In this document: piece by piece, positions 17,129-27,636 of the stretch
How the letters are laid out: each line of letters begins with the position of its first letter
Numbering within the stretch: the first letter of the stretch is position 1
Assembly: GCF_000350225.1 (NCBI RefSeq)
Contig: NW_005179041.1
Coordinates: 1-64,000 of the forward strand
From: Chondrus crispus
Taxonomy: Eukaryota > Rhodophyta > Florideophyceae > Gigartinales > Gigartinaceae
Length of the DNA: 64,000 bases
Direction of reading: 5' to 3'
Program-made: the position numbers and the translations under genes
Notes under the pieces: generated by a model
Seen by the model: only the letters and a program-made list of their open reading frames with translations
Told to the model about the DNA's origin: nothing
Database searches by the model: none

Positions 17129-18003
17129 TTACAGGTTCACGCCTCCTTGCTTCGAGAGCAGTGTTGCTACTAGGGAAACGACGGACTGCATCTGCTTGCC
17201 ATTCTGTTCCATCATGCTACTCATGGAGTCGCGGTACGCTGCTAGCTCGCTTGCACGCTGCGCGCGCTCCTCTGCGCGTTCTTGACGGTCTGCATCTCTC
17301 TGAGTTGCTTCGTTCTCAGCAGTTTGGCGTGCTGAAGCAAGCTTCTGTTGCTCTAGATCGAACCGGGCAGTTTCAGATTCGTGAAGCGCCACGCTGATTG
17401 GTTGCATCCCATCTCCTACGGCTGCACGGCGTGTTTTGGGCGGACTTTCATCGTCAGAACTCTCTCGCTCTCGACGACGACGCCTCCCACGTAACGCATT
17501 CAAGACGAGCTTTTGACCCGCAGCAACCTTTTTTGCCTCTCTTCCATACGTTCTTTCATATCCCCATTCTTCTTTGCTTCCACATCTTTCTTCGCCTCGA
17601 CAATATCTGCAAAGAGCTCATCCAGCTCACCTATCTCGCCTCCAACACCAGAACGCACCCTATCTTTTGCATCTCGCTTCACAAACTGCTCCACCAGTTT
17701 CTTGAAACGATCTTGAATGTGTTCACCTGTTGACTGGTGCGCGAAGTTGGGATTGGAGTTTGCCTTAACAGCAGAAGCTTCAAAACGTGCCAGCGTCTCG
17801 CCATGGGGTGCAACGTGCGCCTCAGCCGCGTATACCGCTTGAGCAATTATGAGGTCTTCGTTGCTCGTAAACTTCGATTTGCGGCGTGGTTTTGATGCTG
17901 ACCGAGGAGCGGCACTCAAAACTGCGGTTTGGGATCCTGGTCCCACTTGCGTGATAGTTGGGCTGCCTTCTTCGACGTGCAGCTCTTCCACAACGTTTGC
18001 CAT
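17129..18003 (-). pseudogene. SANT/Myb-like partner protein of the Harbinger element
   Basis: Two minus-strand frames, 18003-17500 (167 aa) and 17503-17129 (124 aa), read as one protein split by a one-base shift. The A6 run (plus strand T-run near 17524-17533) is a likely slip site. The first part has a basic stretch (ASKPRRKSKF), then FTSNEDLIIAQAVYAAEAHV and HIQDRFKKLVEQFVKR, the layout of a Myb/SANT trihelix domain with conserved bulky residues. The second part has GRRRRRERESSDDESPP (nuclear-signal-like), followed by a long charged coiled coil rich in Arg, Glu and Ala. In PIF/Harbinger elements such a protein helps bind the ends and import the transposase; that role is taken from the family. 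Confidence 0.7.
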
Positions 18004-18239
18004 GATCAGTGTGGCGGTGGGTTGTGGGGTGTGCTGCGTTTTTGCTGTTGCGATTCGTTTGCCGTAGTAGTCAAGATGCGGTTTCCCGCCAATACAGTTC
18101 GTGAAACAACTTCACAAACTCGTCATAATTTACATTTGTTTGCCCCTCTTGATTTGCGAATTTCGCAAATGGGCTTTCCACGTGGACAGGCATTGCCAAA
18201 AACACAAAAATCAATTTACCATATTGGTTTGCGTAAACA

Positions 18240-18363
18240 CTATATTATAGTGTATTGTGCCTTCTGATCTCGCCGACAATTACCTATCTCACTCGTTGCA
18301 ACGTCAGCCCGCCCAGCGTAACTTCACAGTAGTACAGTAATGTGAATACTGTAATGTAATGTA
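18240..18363. other. Short spacer between Harbinger element and MITE
   Basis: Nothing recognisable is present apart from AT-rich sequence with TAATGTAATGTA direct repeats just before the MITE. Confidence 0.4.
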
Positions 18364-18976
18364 ACCGTTCAGTCCCTAATTCGTATTTTTCTGTTTTCCA
18401 GACTAAGCTGGATATATTTAAACAAAAAATACCATTTTTTAGCGATTTGGATACTTCAAGAGTCGCGCGCATCTTCAAACGAAAGCACATCTGTGGCACC
18501 AACAGTCGACTTTGGATATAGGCACCTGCTCTGACAATACGGCAGCTTCAAAACATTCAAATGGAGCCTGTTTAGAGAGATTTTCCTAATTCGTATTTCT
18601 CAAAAGAAAGCGACGTGGCCCATCAATTACATCTCAAAGTGCAAATATCTTTGCACTTTGTCTACGCACCCTGCTTGTGTCAGACACACAAATGTGGCGA
18701 GAGCACACGACTTGCGCATTTCAGAGGCCGTCTCCCTCCCACAGTTAGTCGTTTATCTAGTTCTATTCCATTTTTTTGGTCTGCACCATGCAGTCCATTC
18801 CCGAGTAGCTATGTGACGCCCTTTCTGATGCCGCCGAATCAGTTCGCACAGTCGGAGAGGAGACTTAGTTGGCACTATTTCGCGCGAAGGAGGCACGGCG
18901 AGGTAATAAGTTCCGCAAATTTGTCGGAATTCTGAACACGGATTACGAGAATAATACGAATTAGGGACTGAACGGT
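18364..18976. mobile_element. MITE with perfect 24-bp terminal inverted repeats
   Basis: ACCGTTCAGTCCCTAATTCG and the next four bases at 18364-18387 are repeated exactly, reverse-complemented, at 18953-18976. The 613-bp interior has no convincing gene. The right terminal base coincides with the first base of the copia LTR, so the two elements abut or share one base. The superfamily cannot be told from the ends alone. Confidence 0.85.
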
Positions 18977-19503
18977 GTCGTTTGACGCACCATGTCTGTA
19001 CTTTGTTGGGAGCAAACACAAGGGGCGACATAATAGATAACTTACGAGGTTTTTATTGATTCAGGGAGATACATACATTGCTGGACTACAGTACCGACAG
19101 CAATGAATCATATGTGGATCCCAAGTGTAACGGCAGAGGGAGAATAACGCCATGCCACTCGATCCAGCTGCAGACGGGTAGCATAAGAAGCAAACGGATA
19201 GCTGGAAGGCATTTCGGGCAACTGAACAGTGCTACGAGGCTCTGGAACGGAAAAGCAAATTGCATGGATATCGGATATATAAGGCTTTTAGGTAACTCTA
19301 CAAAAAACACTTAGCGGTAGATCCCCCCGAGAATTCCTCTGTACTCAGTCACCAAGTAGGCCTGAGTGCGGTAGGAACAAGGAGGTGAACGGTAAACTCT
19401 ATCAGTCCAAACATTGGCAGTGAATCAAAGCACAGCAGAACAGTATTCCCCCTTTCGACTGCGTTTAGGTTTTTCGTCAGGTTCGACAATAGTCTGAACA
19501 TCA
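18976..19503 (+). repeat. copia-1 5' LTR
   Basis: The LTR begins TGTCGTTTGACG and ends GAACATCA, so it follows the TG...CA rule. Its partner is at 24884-25412 and is about 99.5% identical. The short minus and plus frames inside it are present in both LTRs and are not genes. Confidence 0.9.
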
Positions 19504-19545
19504 TTCCGGAATAGGTCAGCTGTCATTGTCGGACTCGAAGGTTTT

Positions 19546-21897
19546 TTGACGATGAGCGAGGGACGCAATAGTGCCGGGAATCAAGAACTGGAAGCTTTGC
19601 TATTTACTGCGGTCACCGAGCTACAATGGACGCCGGATGAGGGGGATGACAAAGAGGTATACGTTCGGTCCTGGTTAGAGTCACTCATCCAGGATAATAT
19701 CACCGGGGACGACATCCACGAACGCTACGTGGAACTGTTACCACCAGAGACGCTCTTCTTACCCAACACGCTGAACAGCGCCAACGCCCCTAGGATGTTC
19801 AAAGAAGTGAGGGACGTAATCCACGGACGTGGGGGCCTTATAGCAAAACGCCGCGGCTTGACGATTAAAAAAGCACTGGCCGACTACTACGGGGACCCGC
19901 AGGCTACAAAAGATGCAATCGACATGGCCCGTGAGCTCGTAGCAAGGGCCACGCCGTCACTCAGGGCAGAACGACAAGCCCGTGAAGGCACACCATCATC
20001 AGAAACCAACATGGAGGGTATGCACAGGAATGATTTGGAACACATCCCTGCATACGCTGACATGAGAGCCCCAGGGCTAAGGCCTCGAGAAGAAACGTTG
20101 CCGCAGGTTGTTGAAAACAGATTCCTCGGTCATGGTCACGACGCAGGTGGAGAGATCGACACACAAACCAAAAGACACAACCAGTACACGCCCGGGCCGG
20201 AAAACCATGCAGCAAACGCACCATATACGCAGGGGCCCAGGGATCAGTCAACAGTACCAAGCAGGTGGAACTCGCGTGAAGACAGTAGAAATAATGTTGG
20301 TCAGCAAGAAGGTCCACTTTCTGCGCACGCAATTTCCGTCTTGAGCAGGTTAGCTACGCGATTTAAAGATAGAGCCGACAAGTATGCCGGCAATGAAGGG
20401 GAAAACTGGGAGGACGTGTACTATTCCTACATAAACTGTGCAGATCAATGGGGTGTACCGGAAGGCGCAGCATTAAGGAACATCGAGACCATTCTGCACG
20501 GAGAGGCCAAGACCTACTACAAAAGGAAGGTTCAGGCCAACGCCAACTACTTCCAAACATGTGATGAAGTCAATAAGTTCATACTTGATACGTTTCACGG
20601 CCGCGAAGCCCAAGAGGCTACAATTGAGCACCTAGACTCGTTGTCTATGTACGAGCAAGCTCAAAGGCAAGGATCACTAGTAGCAGGGCTAAGGGCAGTT
20701 AGAGACGAGATAATCAAGCATGTTAATCTGGTGCCAAAGGGCAGACAGACGGACCTCGATCAGAAGCGTTGGCTAAAGAACGCGGTCAGACAGTATCGAC
20801 GGGCACGACCTACGACGGCGAGGGCCCATGACATGGACTTTGCGCGAATGTACGCTACGCTACGCTCGCAGGCAATGGAAGAGGAGAGGGCCATGGAAAA
20901 TAGAAGCGAAAGAGGCCGATACCGCAGTAGGGTTGGGAACAAGTCACTCGGCCGAAGGATACTGTTTGGGGACATGTACGGACGCGATATTTCAAACCCT
21001 ATACACACGCCGAAGCCAGGAGACGGTCAGTTTCGAGGAAATTGCTACGGCTGTGGTAAGCGGGGGTACAGAAGGGCGGATTGTCCAGACTGTAAGCGGG
21101 ACGGACGTACCTTTGAGCCGGATAGAAAAAAGGCACTCAAGGCCATCCACGAAGTGACGGAAATGAAAGAAGTACTGTTGGTAATGGGCGAGTTGCAAGA
21201 CCAGTACGGAGACCGCTTCGAAGTTCTGCTGGGAATGGCAAGAGGAGAATCAGGAAGTCAGGAAGAAGCTGGAGAGCAAGACATCGGGCTTGCGATAGAA
21301 GATGATCAGCGTCACGAAGGGACAGATGGAAAGGAGCACGACGACGAGAAGGAGGGAGGTTTCATTGAGCAATTTCATATTCACATGACGGATATCATAT
21401 CAACAACCAATGATATCGCGACAAGTACCCATCAGCAGTCACGTGATCTAGATGAGATTCCGATCCATGAGACAGAGCACTCGGACGACGACAAGACCTT
21501 CAGAGGGGCCTGTTTTGACACCGGAGCGACAACATCAGTATGCGGACTCAATCAAGCAAAAGCGTACGCTTCCTTCGCTGGTTTCAAGTACAAACCTAAG
21601 AAATCGAACAAGGTGTTTCGTTTCGGTGGAAATCGGGCTCGAAGCATGGGAACCTTAGTGATCAAAATCCCCATACCTGGGAACTTGTACGTCGAACTTA
21701 AGGTAGAGGTTGTCGAGCACGATATCCCTCTCTTGATAGGGCTGGACGCCCTGGATCGATTCGGTCTGTACGTTAACAATGTGCAAGACATGCTGGTACA
21801 CGACAATTCCCGGTGGACCATACCGCTGGAAAGGAAAAAGGGCATCTGTACTACACATGGGGAGAAGACGAGGTATTGTTTACAGTATCCGAGCTGA
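19546..21897 (+). CDS. copia-1 gag-protease frame
   Basis: This 783-residue frame begins 42 bp after the 5' LTR. The N-terminal 300 residues are hydrophilic. A helical capsid-like region follows (about 270-450: DRADKYAGNEGENWEDVYYS and onward), as in copia-type gag. A zinc-knuckle-like CYGCGKRGYRRADC lies at about 501-514. Then come an acidic linker and a retropepsin-like segment (GACFDTGATTSVCG, later LLIGLDALDRFGL). Gag and protease in one frame is usual for Ty1/copia. The frame is open and its start is the first Met after the leader. Confidence 0.8.
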   Translation: MTMSEGRNSAGNQELEALLFTAVTELQWTPDEGDDKEVYVRSWLESLIQDNITGDDIHERYVELLPPETLFLPNTLNSANAPRMFKEVRDVIHGRGGLIAKRRGLTIKKALADYYGDPQATKDAIDMARELVARATPSLRAERQAREGTPSSETNMEGMHRNDLEHIPAYADMRAPGLRPREETLPQVVENRFLGHGHDAGGEIDTQTKRHNQYTPGPENHAANAPYTQGPRDQSTVPSRWNSREDSRNNVGQQEGPLSAHAISVLSRLATRFKDRADKYAGNEGENWEDVYYSYINCADQWGVPEGAALRNIETILHGEAKTYYKRKVQANANYFQTCDEVNKFILDTFHGREAQEATIEHLDSLSMYEQAQRQGSLVAGLRAVRDEIIKHVNLVPKGRQTDLDQKRWLKNAVRQYRRARPTTARAHDMDFARMYATLRSQAMEEERAMENRSERGRYRSRVGNKSLGRRILFGDMYGRDISNPIHTPKPGDGQFRGNCYGCGKRGYRRADCPDCKRDGRTFEPDRKKALKAIHEVTEMKEVLLVMGELQDQYGDRFEVLLGMARGESGSQEEAGEQDIGLAIEDDQRHEGTDGKEHDDEKEGGFIEQFHIHMTDIISTTNDIATSTHQQSRDLDEIPIHETEHSDDDKTFRGACFDTGATTSVCGLNQAKAYASFAGFKYKPKKSNKVFRFGGNRARSMGTLVIKIPIPGNLYVELKVEVVEHDIPLLIGLDALDRFGLYVNNVQDMLVHDNSRWTIPLERKKGICTTHGEKTRYCLQYPS

Positions 21898-24570
21898 AGA
21901 GAATGCATCAGGGATTTTATCATCCCTCTGCGGAGAAGCTGTTCAACCTGATCAGGCGGGCCGATCCTCGAGACGCCACAACAGAAACGAGAAAGATCCT
22001 GAACAACATCTCACAGCAATGTAGCAACTGCCAGCTGCATGCGCCGAGGCCGCTACGGTTCACTGCAACAATCCCCGAGGGCATAGTTTTTAACCGAATG
22101 GCAATTCTCGACCTCATGTGGATACAGAACCAACCTTTGCTACACGTCGTCGATCACGACACTCATTACTCAGCCGCTAGATTCTTGCGAGGCGAATCAA
22201 CCAAGGACGTGTGGGAAACATTTTTGCATTGCTGGGTGACAATGTATGTGGGCCTTCCAGACATACTGAAGGCGGACTCGGGCTCTGTTTTCACAAGCAA
22301 ACGGTGGAACGAGTACGCAGAAAACGCCGGCGTCGTCGTGGAAATCTCTTCTGTGGAAAACTCTAACGCGTTGGGGGCTGGAGAGCGTTACCATGATCCC
22401 CTCAGACGGATCTATCTCAAGGTGAAGCATGACCACCCCGGCTACACGAAGGAGTTAATACTCTCCATCTCTAACAAGGCGATGAACGATACTTGCGGCC
22501 CGGAAGGACTCGTCCCGACCATTTTGGTATTTGGTGCAATTCCAAAGATCGCAGCACAGCCAAGTGGACAACCAACGCAAGAGCAGCGCATGAATCTCAT
22601 GCAGACTGCACGGGCAGAGATGGAAAAAATCACAGCCAGGCTAAGGATGAAGACAATCCTCAAGAAGAGGACACCTAGTTCATCTCATGCGACCGTTTCA
22701 GAAGGAGATCCAGTACTCGTATGGCGCAAAAGAGGGAAACACTCTCTCTGGACTGGCCCATTTGAAGTTATCGCGGTTCATGGCAAGATCATCACGATCT
22801 CAGAGGACAATGGCAGAGCGAGAGATTTTAATGCATCTTGCGTAAAGATATATCTCGAAGACGACCACGACTTGCACGCCAACAGGGCAAGCATTTCAAG
22901 AGAGGAATCGTCGTTATCCGAAGAGAGCTCAACTGGGACGGAGTCAGCTTCAGAGAAAGACGACGATTGGGAACGAGATCCAGACTGAGATATTGAGGAG
23001 GATAATATCTTCTACGATTTTAACTCCGCCGGAGATCAAGGCGTCTACTTAACAGAGACCCTACCGATCAACGACGTCAGAGGTAGAGAGGAAAGATTCA
23101 TGTGTGCGAAAAAGAAGGAGCTTGAGGGGCTAGAGAAGATGGGAACTTGGAAAAGGGTAGCCTCCAAGGATATGCCGGAGGGTGCAAATCTGCTTGGCAC
23201 ACGATTCGCGCTCGCAATCAAAAACGCAGGAACCCCTGAAGAAAACCCAAGGCACGGCTAGTCGTACAGGGCCATACAGATCGGGACAAGTTTAACGTAA
23301 TCCACGACTCAACGGCACTGCACCAAAGGTCAATTCGGATAATTGTGTCAATGGCGGCATCAGAGAAGTTCAAGATTTGGTCGCATGACATCACCCAGGC
23401 ATACCTACAATCCGAATTCCCTCTGAAGCGCGAAGTGTACCTTCGCCCACCACCCGAACTGAAACTTGCCAAGGACCGCGTACTGAAGCTGATCAAACCC
23501 CTCTACGGGCTATCCGAGAGCGGCGACTACTGGGGATCGACCAGCAGCAGACACCACACTCTTGATCTAGGTATGCGACAGACCTGCGGCGATCTTAGTC
23601 TGTACTATCGGACGAAAGGTGGAAAATTGATCGGATTGTCGGGGGTAAGAGTTGACGACACATTGCAGTGCGGAGATCAACATTTTTGGAAGAGACGAAA
23701 CGCACAATGGATATGTTCAAGAGCACAGAGCGAGTTCAACAGAACATAAATTTCTGCGGGATACACGTAGACGTCAACGAGGGGCCGGGCAGCGGTTTTG
23801 TAATGTTTCAAAGAGACTACGTCATTAAGCTGACTCCGCTAGTTACGCACGCCGACTACTCGCAGTTCAGAAGCATGAGAGCCAAGCTAGCTTGGCTGAC
23901 CAACACACGGCCAGATATTGCCTGTGCCGTTGCGAAGCTGACTCAGGTGAGAGAGGGAGAGTTCAATCTTGAGGCGATCAAGGAAGCTAACTCAGTCGTG
24001 AAGCATGTGAGGAAGGACAAGAATCTAGGGATAGTGCACCCCCATCTCGACCCGGAATCGACAGAGATAATTGCTTTCTCCGACGCCGCCCTTGGGAACA
24101 ACCGGGACCTATCCAGTCAGATTGGCTACGTTATCATACTTCGCGATCGCTATGGGGCAGCCAACATCCTTGAATACTCGAGCAAGAAATGCAGGAGAGT
24201 AACGCACTCCTCACTCGCGGGGGAAATTATGGGGTTTTCATTCGCATTCGATGCGGCTTTTATCATAAAGCATGACCTCGAGGAAATTACCACGCGAACG
24301 TTTCCGTTGAAAATGATGACGGATAGCCGCGCACTCCTCGATATGGTCACTCGAAACTCATACTCCACTGAGAGGCGCCTTATGATAGATATGGCAGCTA
24401 TCCGTCAATCATATCAGCGCCGTGAAATCGATGGGATCGCTCATATACCGGGGCCAACCAACCCCGCAGACGCTATGACAAAGGTGGGCCAGAATGGCGT
24501 GTTGGCAAATTTGATGCAAGGAAGGCTGACAATGGAGCCAAGGCAGTGGGTCACTCGCACGCAGGATTAG
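21898..24570 (+). pseudogene. copia-1 pol remnant (integrase, reverse transcriptase, RNase H)
   Basis: Recognisable segments are an integrase zinc-binding and catalytic region (HPSAEKLFNLI, VVDHDTHYSAARF, ILKADSGSVF, GAGERYHD), then copia-type reverse transcriptase (WSHDITQAYLQSE, LKLIKPLYGLSESGDYW), and RNase H ending in the copia-like HIPGPTNPADAMTK. The related copia-2 at 35-40 kb carries close matches to all three. The region is not one open frame, so it is treated as a fossil pol with several breaks. Confidence 0.8.
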
Positions 24571-24883
24571 GGATAGGAGCAATGGCGTCTGAGATGGTGT
24601 GCAAAAAAAAACATCAGGGCATTGCAGGCCTGGAGATTGAGTTGAGCACGAGACTATGAAAGACATCGCCGTCTCGACTAGCCCGGTATGAAGCGTTATG
24701 CTACGACCCGTGAGGGGTTTTTGACGTGACATTGCTTGTTAAGACTCAAAAGGACTCAGGGGGCAGGATAAAAAAAGGAAAACATGCAACATTTTTCTTA
24801 TAGGAAAGCAAAACCGGCAGAGCAAAAACGGTACACAGCAGTGTCAACTGTCTTAAGGATCTCGGACATAAAAAAATGGGGTG

Positions 24884-25412
24884 TGTCGTTTGACGCACCA
24901 TGTCTGTACTTTGTTGGGAGCAACCACAAGGGGCGACATAATAGATAACTTACGAGGTTTTTATTGATTCAGGGAGATACATACATTGCTGGACTACAGT
25001 ACCGACAGCAATGAATCATATGTGGATCCCAAGTGTAACGGCAGAGGGAGAATAACGCCATGCCACTCGATCCAGCTGCAGACGGGTAGCATAAGAAGCA
25101 AACGGATAGCTGGAAGGCATTTCGGGCAACTGGACAGTGCTACGAGGCTCTGGAACGGAAAAGCAAATTGCATGGATATCGGATATATAAGGCTTTTAGG
25201 TAACTCTACAAAAAACACTTAGCGGTAGATCCCCCCCGAGAATTCCTCTGTACTCAGTCACCAAGTAGGCCTGAGTGCGGTAGGAACAAGGAGGTGAACG
25301 GTAAACTCTATCAGTCCAAACATTGGCAGTGAATCAAAGCACAGCAGAACAGTATTCCCCCTTTCGACTGCGTTTAGGTTTTTCGTCAGGTTCGACAATA
25401 GTCTGAACATCA
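24884..25412 (+). repeat. copia-1 3' LTR
   Basis: This matches the 5' LTR except for two substitutions and one extra C in a C-run. It is preceded by the purine tract AAAAAAATGGGG. The flanking five bases do not match those before the 5' LTR. Confidence 0.9.
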
Positions 25413-25568
25413 GAATCTTAGTCTCTCTGCGCATTGACAACCGCCATCCCAATGTTTTGCAAGATGTTATTGCCGAGGGCGTATATGTTAAAGAAATGGT
25501 GTCCAAACTGACTTTTTGAAGTTTCGATTCAATTTATATATATTTTGCAAAAACAAGCTGGCCTCGAG
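25413..25568. repeat. Dispersed repeat flanking copia-1 (copy 1)
   Basis: From the base after the 3' LTR, about 155 bp (TTAGTCTCTCTGCGCATTGA onward) match 32852-33005 in the same orientation at roughly nine bases in ten. The match begins exactly at the LTR edge, so copia-1 may have inserted into a copy of this repeat. Confidence 0.85.
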
Positions 25569-26336
25569 GTCAAATTGAAGGTCGTCCTAGACACACATAA
25601 TAAGTATAGCATGACGAAACACTAAATAAGCCGCACGTAGTACCCTAGGGTAGGACACCGCCGTTGTGGATTTTATCGGCTGTCTATAACTATATATATG
25701 GTATAACTATAATTGTGCCTCGTCATGGTGCGTTGTTAAGTGGGCAAAAGGTTTAATTTCTCCTACCATTCTAGAGGTCTCATACCTTAAAACCCACGAA
25801 CCCCTCTTACGCCTGGCCGTACAGTCTAATACCGTCGGTCAAAACAGTGAGGCTGCGGTCGTCGCTATTCACCGCTACTATCGTTATTCTTGTACAGTAC
25901 ATGTATATTCAACGTTAATATGTGTGAAAAGTGTACGTTGTGGTGGGCAAGTGCGGAAAAAAAGAAAAGGGATGGAGAGATGAACAGGGATGCATCAAGC
26001 TATTTTCAATGTGCTGTCGCGAGTAGATTGGAGACCGGCATCTCGGGTGCTGCTGGGTACGTTTCAAGGTTGGGAATGAAGGCGCAGGTTATCTGTCTTT
26101 GCGTTTTCTGACTGCGATCTACTTGCAAGTGTACTTTACCTGTCGCAGCTTTATTTCCACGGTGTATTTCCGCTAGAGCATTAATCCTTGTCCTCTCACA
26201 TTCTCTGCACTTTTGGCACGTCCAACATCTCCAGTATCCATGTACCAAGATCATGGAGTTCCAAGGATGGTATCGAGTACTAACAGTGTCCACCGGCCAT
26301 GGAGGTGGCCACTCCATTTTCCTTCTCATGACCTGG
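25569..26336. other. Non-coding spacer
   Basis: Only short frames without domains occur. TACAGTAC lies at 25893-25900. AT-rich tracts (TATAACTATATATATGG at about 25684-25700) are present, but no convincing gene follows them. Confidence 0.5.
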
Positions 26337-26388
26337 GGTTGTATCTTCATGCGTCTCTGTCAATCTGGTCCCGAGACAAACAACGAGA
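26337..26388. repeat. 52-bp perfect inverted repeat, left copy
   Basis: The segment beginning GGTTGTATCTTCATGCGTCT is repeated exactly, reverse-complemented, at 29211-29262. The two copies enclose 2.8 kb that includes the Kazal-like gene and its promoter region. Similarity ends abruptly on both sides. Confidence 0.95.
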
Positions 26389-26595
26389 CCGTTTTAATTG
26401 GCCGTGCAGCAGCCAAAGACCGAAAAAGGTGCCTCCTCTGGGCATGGAAGTGTGATGATTCCTTCATACGGCTTGCAGTCATTCAAGTTGAAAGGGTTGA
26501 ATGATTCAACCCTCCGGTCGTTGGCCAGCTGTCCCTCCCCTTGGCTAGCGGTACCCGCATGGCATGCAGTGGAGCAGGACCCGCCGCCCGGTACA
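26389..26595. other. Spacer inside the inverted-repeat pair
   Basis: A plus frame (26398-27009) runs through here but is driven by GC bias and ends in low-complexity Arg/Pro. No gene is called. Confidence 0.4.
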
Positions 26596-26654
26596 CGCCC
26601 TCTCGAAAGCGGCGCAAAGCGTCATGTGACGCCTGCGCCGCTTTCGAGAGGGCG
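26596..26654. repeat. Perfect 21-bp hairpin with nested dyads
   Basis: The arms 26596-26616 and 26634-26654 are exact complements (CGCCCTCTCGAAAGCGGCGC...). The loop contains GCGTCATGTGACGC (26619-26632), itself a dyad with CRE-like half-sites. A further small hairpin, GACTGTTCA...TGAACAGTC, follows directly at 26654-26680. Confidence 0.95.
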
Positions 26655-26863
26655 ACTGTTCACAGTCCACATGAACAGTCTCGCTTGCGTATATCTCGTT
26701 TACGTATACTGTAAAGTTTATCTCGTCGCACCTGCCGCGCCCTCTGAAATCCATGCCGCATGCCACGCACGTACCGAGCCGCAGGCCAAATTTTACGCAG
26801 CGGCTCAGCGCGGGCGTCCAAACGTAGCAGGCGCGCGGAGCCCCGCGCCGCGCCGCCGCGGCT

Positions 26864-26920
26864 TTCGCGCCCCCTCGCGCCCCCTCGCGCCCCCTCGCGC
26901 CCCCTCGCGCCCCCTCCCGC
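26864..26920. repeat. 10-bp GC-rich tandem repeat
   Basis: Five consecutive copies of CCCCTCGCGC (the last drifted) lie in a CpG-rich tract upstream of the Kazal-like gene. They may be promoter-proximal Sp1-like sites or a simple minisatellite. Confidence 0.9.
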
Positions 26921-27158
26921 CGCCGCGCGAGCCGCCGCGTGAGAAAAGCATGACGTCACGCGCCGCCCGCCGCATGGCAAACGCAACAACCGCCCGCCCG
27001 CCCGGATGATGAGCTTGGCGCCGCATGGACACGCCCGTGGCCCGCCCACACGCGGCCTCCGCATCCGTCCTATCTAAACGCGCCCCGCATTCATATCTCG
27101 ACGTGCACAGCGCTTGCTGCGCTTGTCGCACCGTCGCGATCAAAAGGTAGCGTCTGGG

Positions 27159-27250
27159 TCGCCGAGCTCACGGCACGAGAGAGCTCGGCTACTGCGACAT
27201 GTATGATGTAGATCGCCGAGCTCACTGACCCGAGTAAGCTCGGCTACTGC
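27159..27250. promoter_or_regulatory. Paired GCCGAGCT...AGCTCGGC elements
   Basis: Two copies (27159-27195 and 27213-27250) share TCGCCGAGCTCAC at the start and AGCTCGGCTACTGC at the end, each an imperfect hairpin with dyad arms. They sit about 320-410 bp before the TATA box of the Kazal-like gene and are candidate transcription-factor sites. That role is inference. Confidence 0.5.
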
Positions 27251-27567
27251 TCCATACACAGCAACGGTACCGTTACGATGCCGTACCCTCCTCGTCCTTG
27301 GGGGCCAGAGGGAGTAAAGACGGTAAACGCACAGCATGCTGCGCGTCTCTGTCCACTCCACTCGGTTTATCCGCTCGCCCCAATATCCCCTCCCGATAGT
27401 TTCAGTCTCCCGTTAGCTCGACGCCACTACCCCGCACCACACCCAGATCTCGCCCGGGGCCCGGGGCCCGGGCCCGCACAAGGCGCATGTACCGCCGCGC
27501 CCCCGCCTCGCCCAAATCAGGGTCACCCCGCATATGCCATCTGCCAAATCCGCCTGCACCCCGCACC

Positions 27568-27574
27568 ATATAAA
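27568..27574 (+). promoter_or_regulatory. TATA box of the Kazal-like gene
   Basis: ATATAAA lies 63 bp before the ATG at 27637, in otherwise GC-rich sequence. A start site about 30 bp downstream would leave a leader of about 35 nt. Confidence 0.6.
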
Positions 27575-27636
27575 CCGCGCCCCCACGCGCACCTACCCCC
27601 CGCATCCCCGCCCCATCCGCCTCGCCCCGCACCACC

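Larger units (their letters stand above)
15458..18239. mobile_element. PIF/Harbinger-like element with two convergent genes
   Basis: A plus-strand DDE_Tnp_4 transposase (15562-16752) faces a minus-strand SANT/Myb-like gene (18003-17129), the usual two-gene layout of PIF/Harbinger transposons. A 12-bp inverted pair, TGTTTACGCAAA at 15458-15469 and its complement at 18228-18239, may mark the ends, giving 2.8 kb. A matching 3-bp target duplication is not obvious, so the ends are provisional. The copy is recently degraded: one nonsense codon in the transposase and one frameshift in the partner gene. Confidence 0.7.
18976..25412 (+). mobile_element. Ty1/copia LTR retrotransposon (copia-1), broken
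   Basis: Two LTRs of about 528 bp bound a 6.4 kb element. Parts in order are gag with a zinc knuckle (about 19.5-21.1 kb), a retropepsin-like domain with an FDTGAT motif (about 21.5-21.8), an integrase core (about 22.0-22.9), reverse transcriptase (about 23.1-23.9) and RNase H (about 24.0-24.5). PR-IN-RT-RH is the copia order. A purine tract lies just before the 3' LTR (about 24871-24882). The LTRs differ at only two bases plus one length difference, so insertion is recent. The gag-protease frame is open, but the rest of pol is broken, with about three or four breaks. No target duplication is visible. Confidence 0.9.

Noticed and set aside
26398-27064. Plus 203-aa and minus 134-aa frames upstream of the Kazal-like gene
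   Set aside because: Low-complexity Arg/Pro/Ala sequence from CpG-rich repeats, with no domain.
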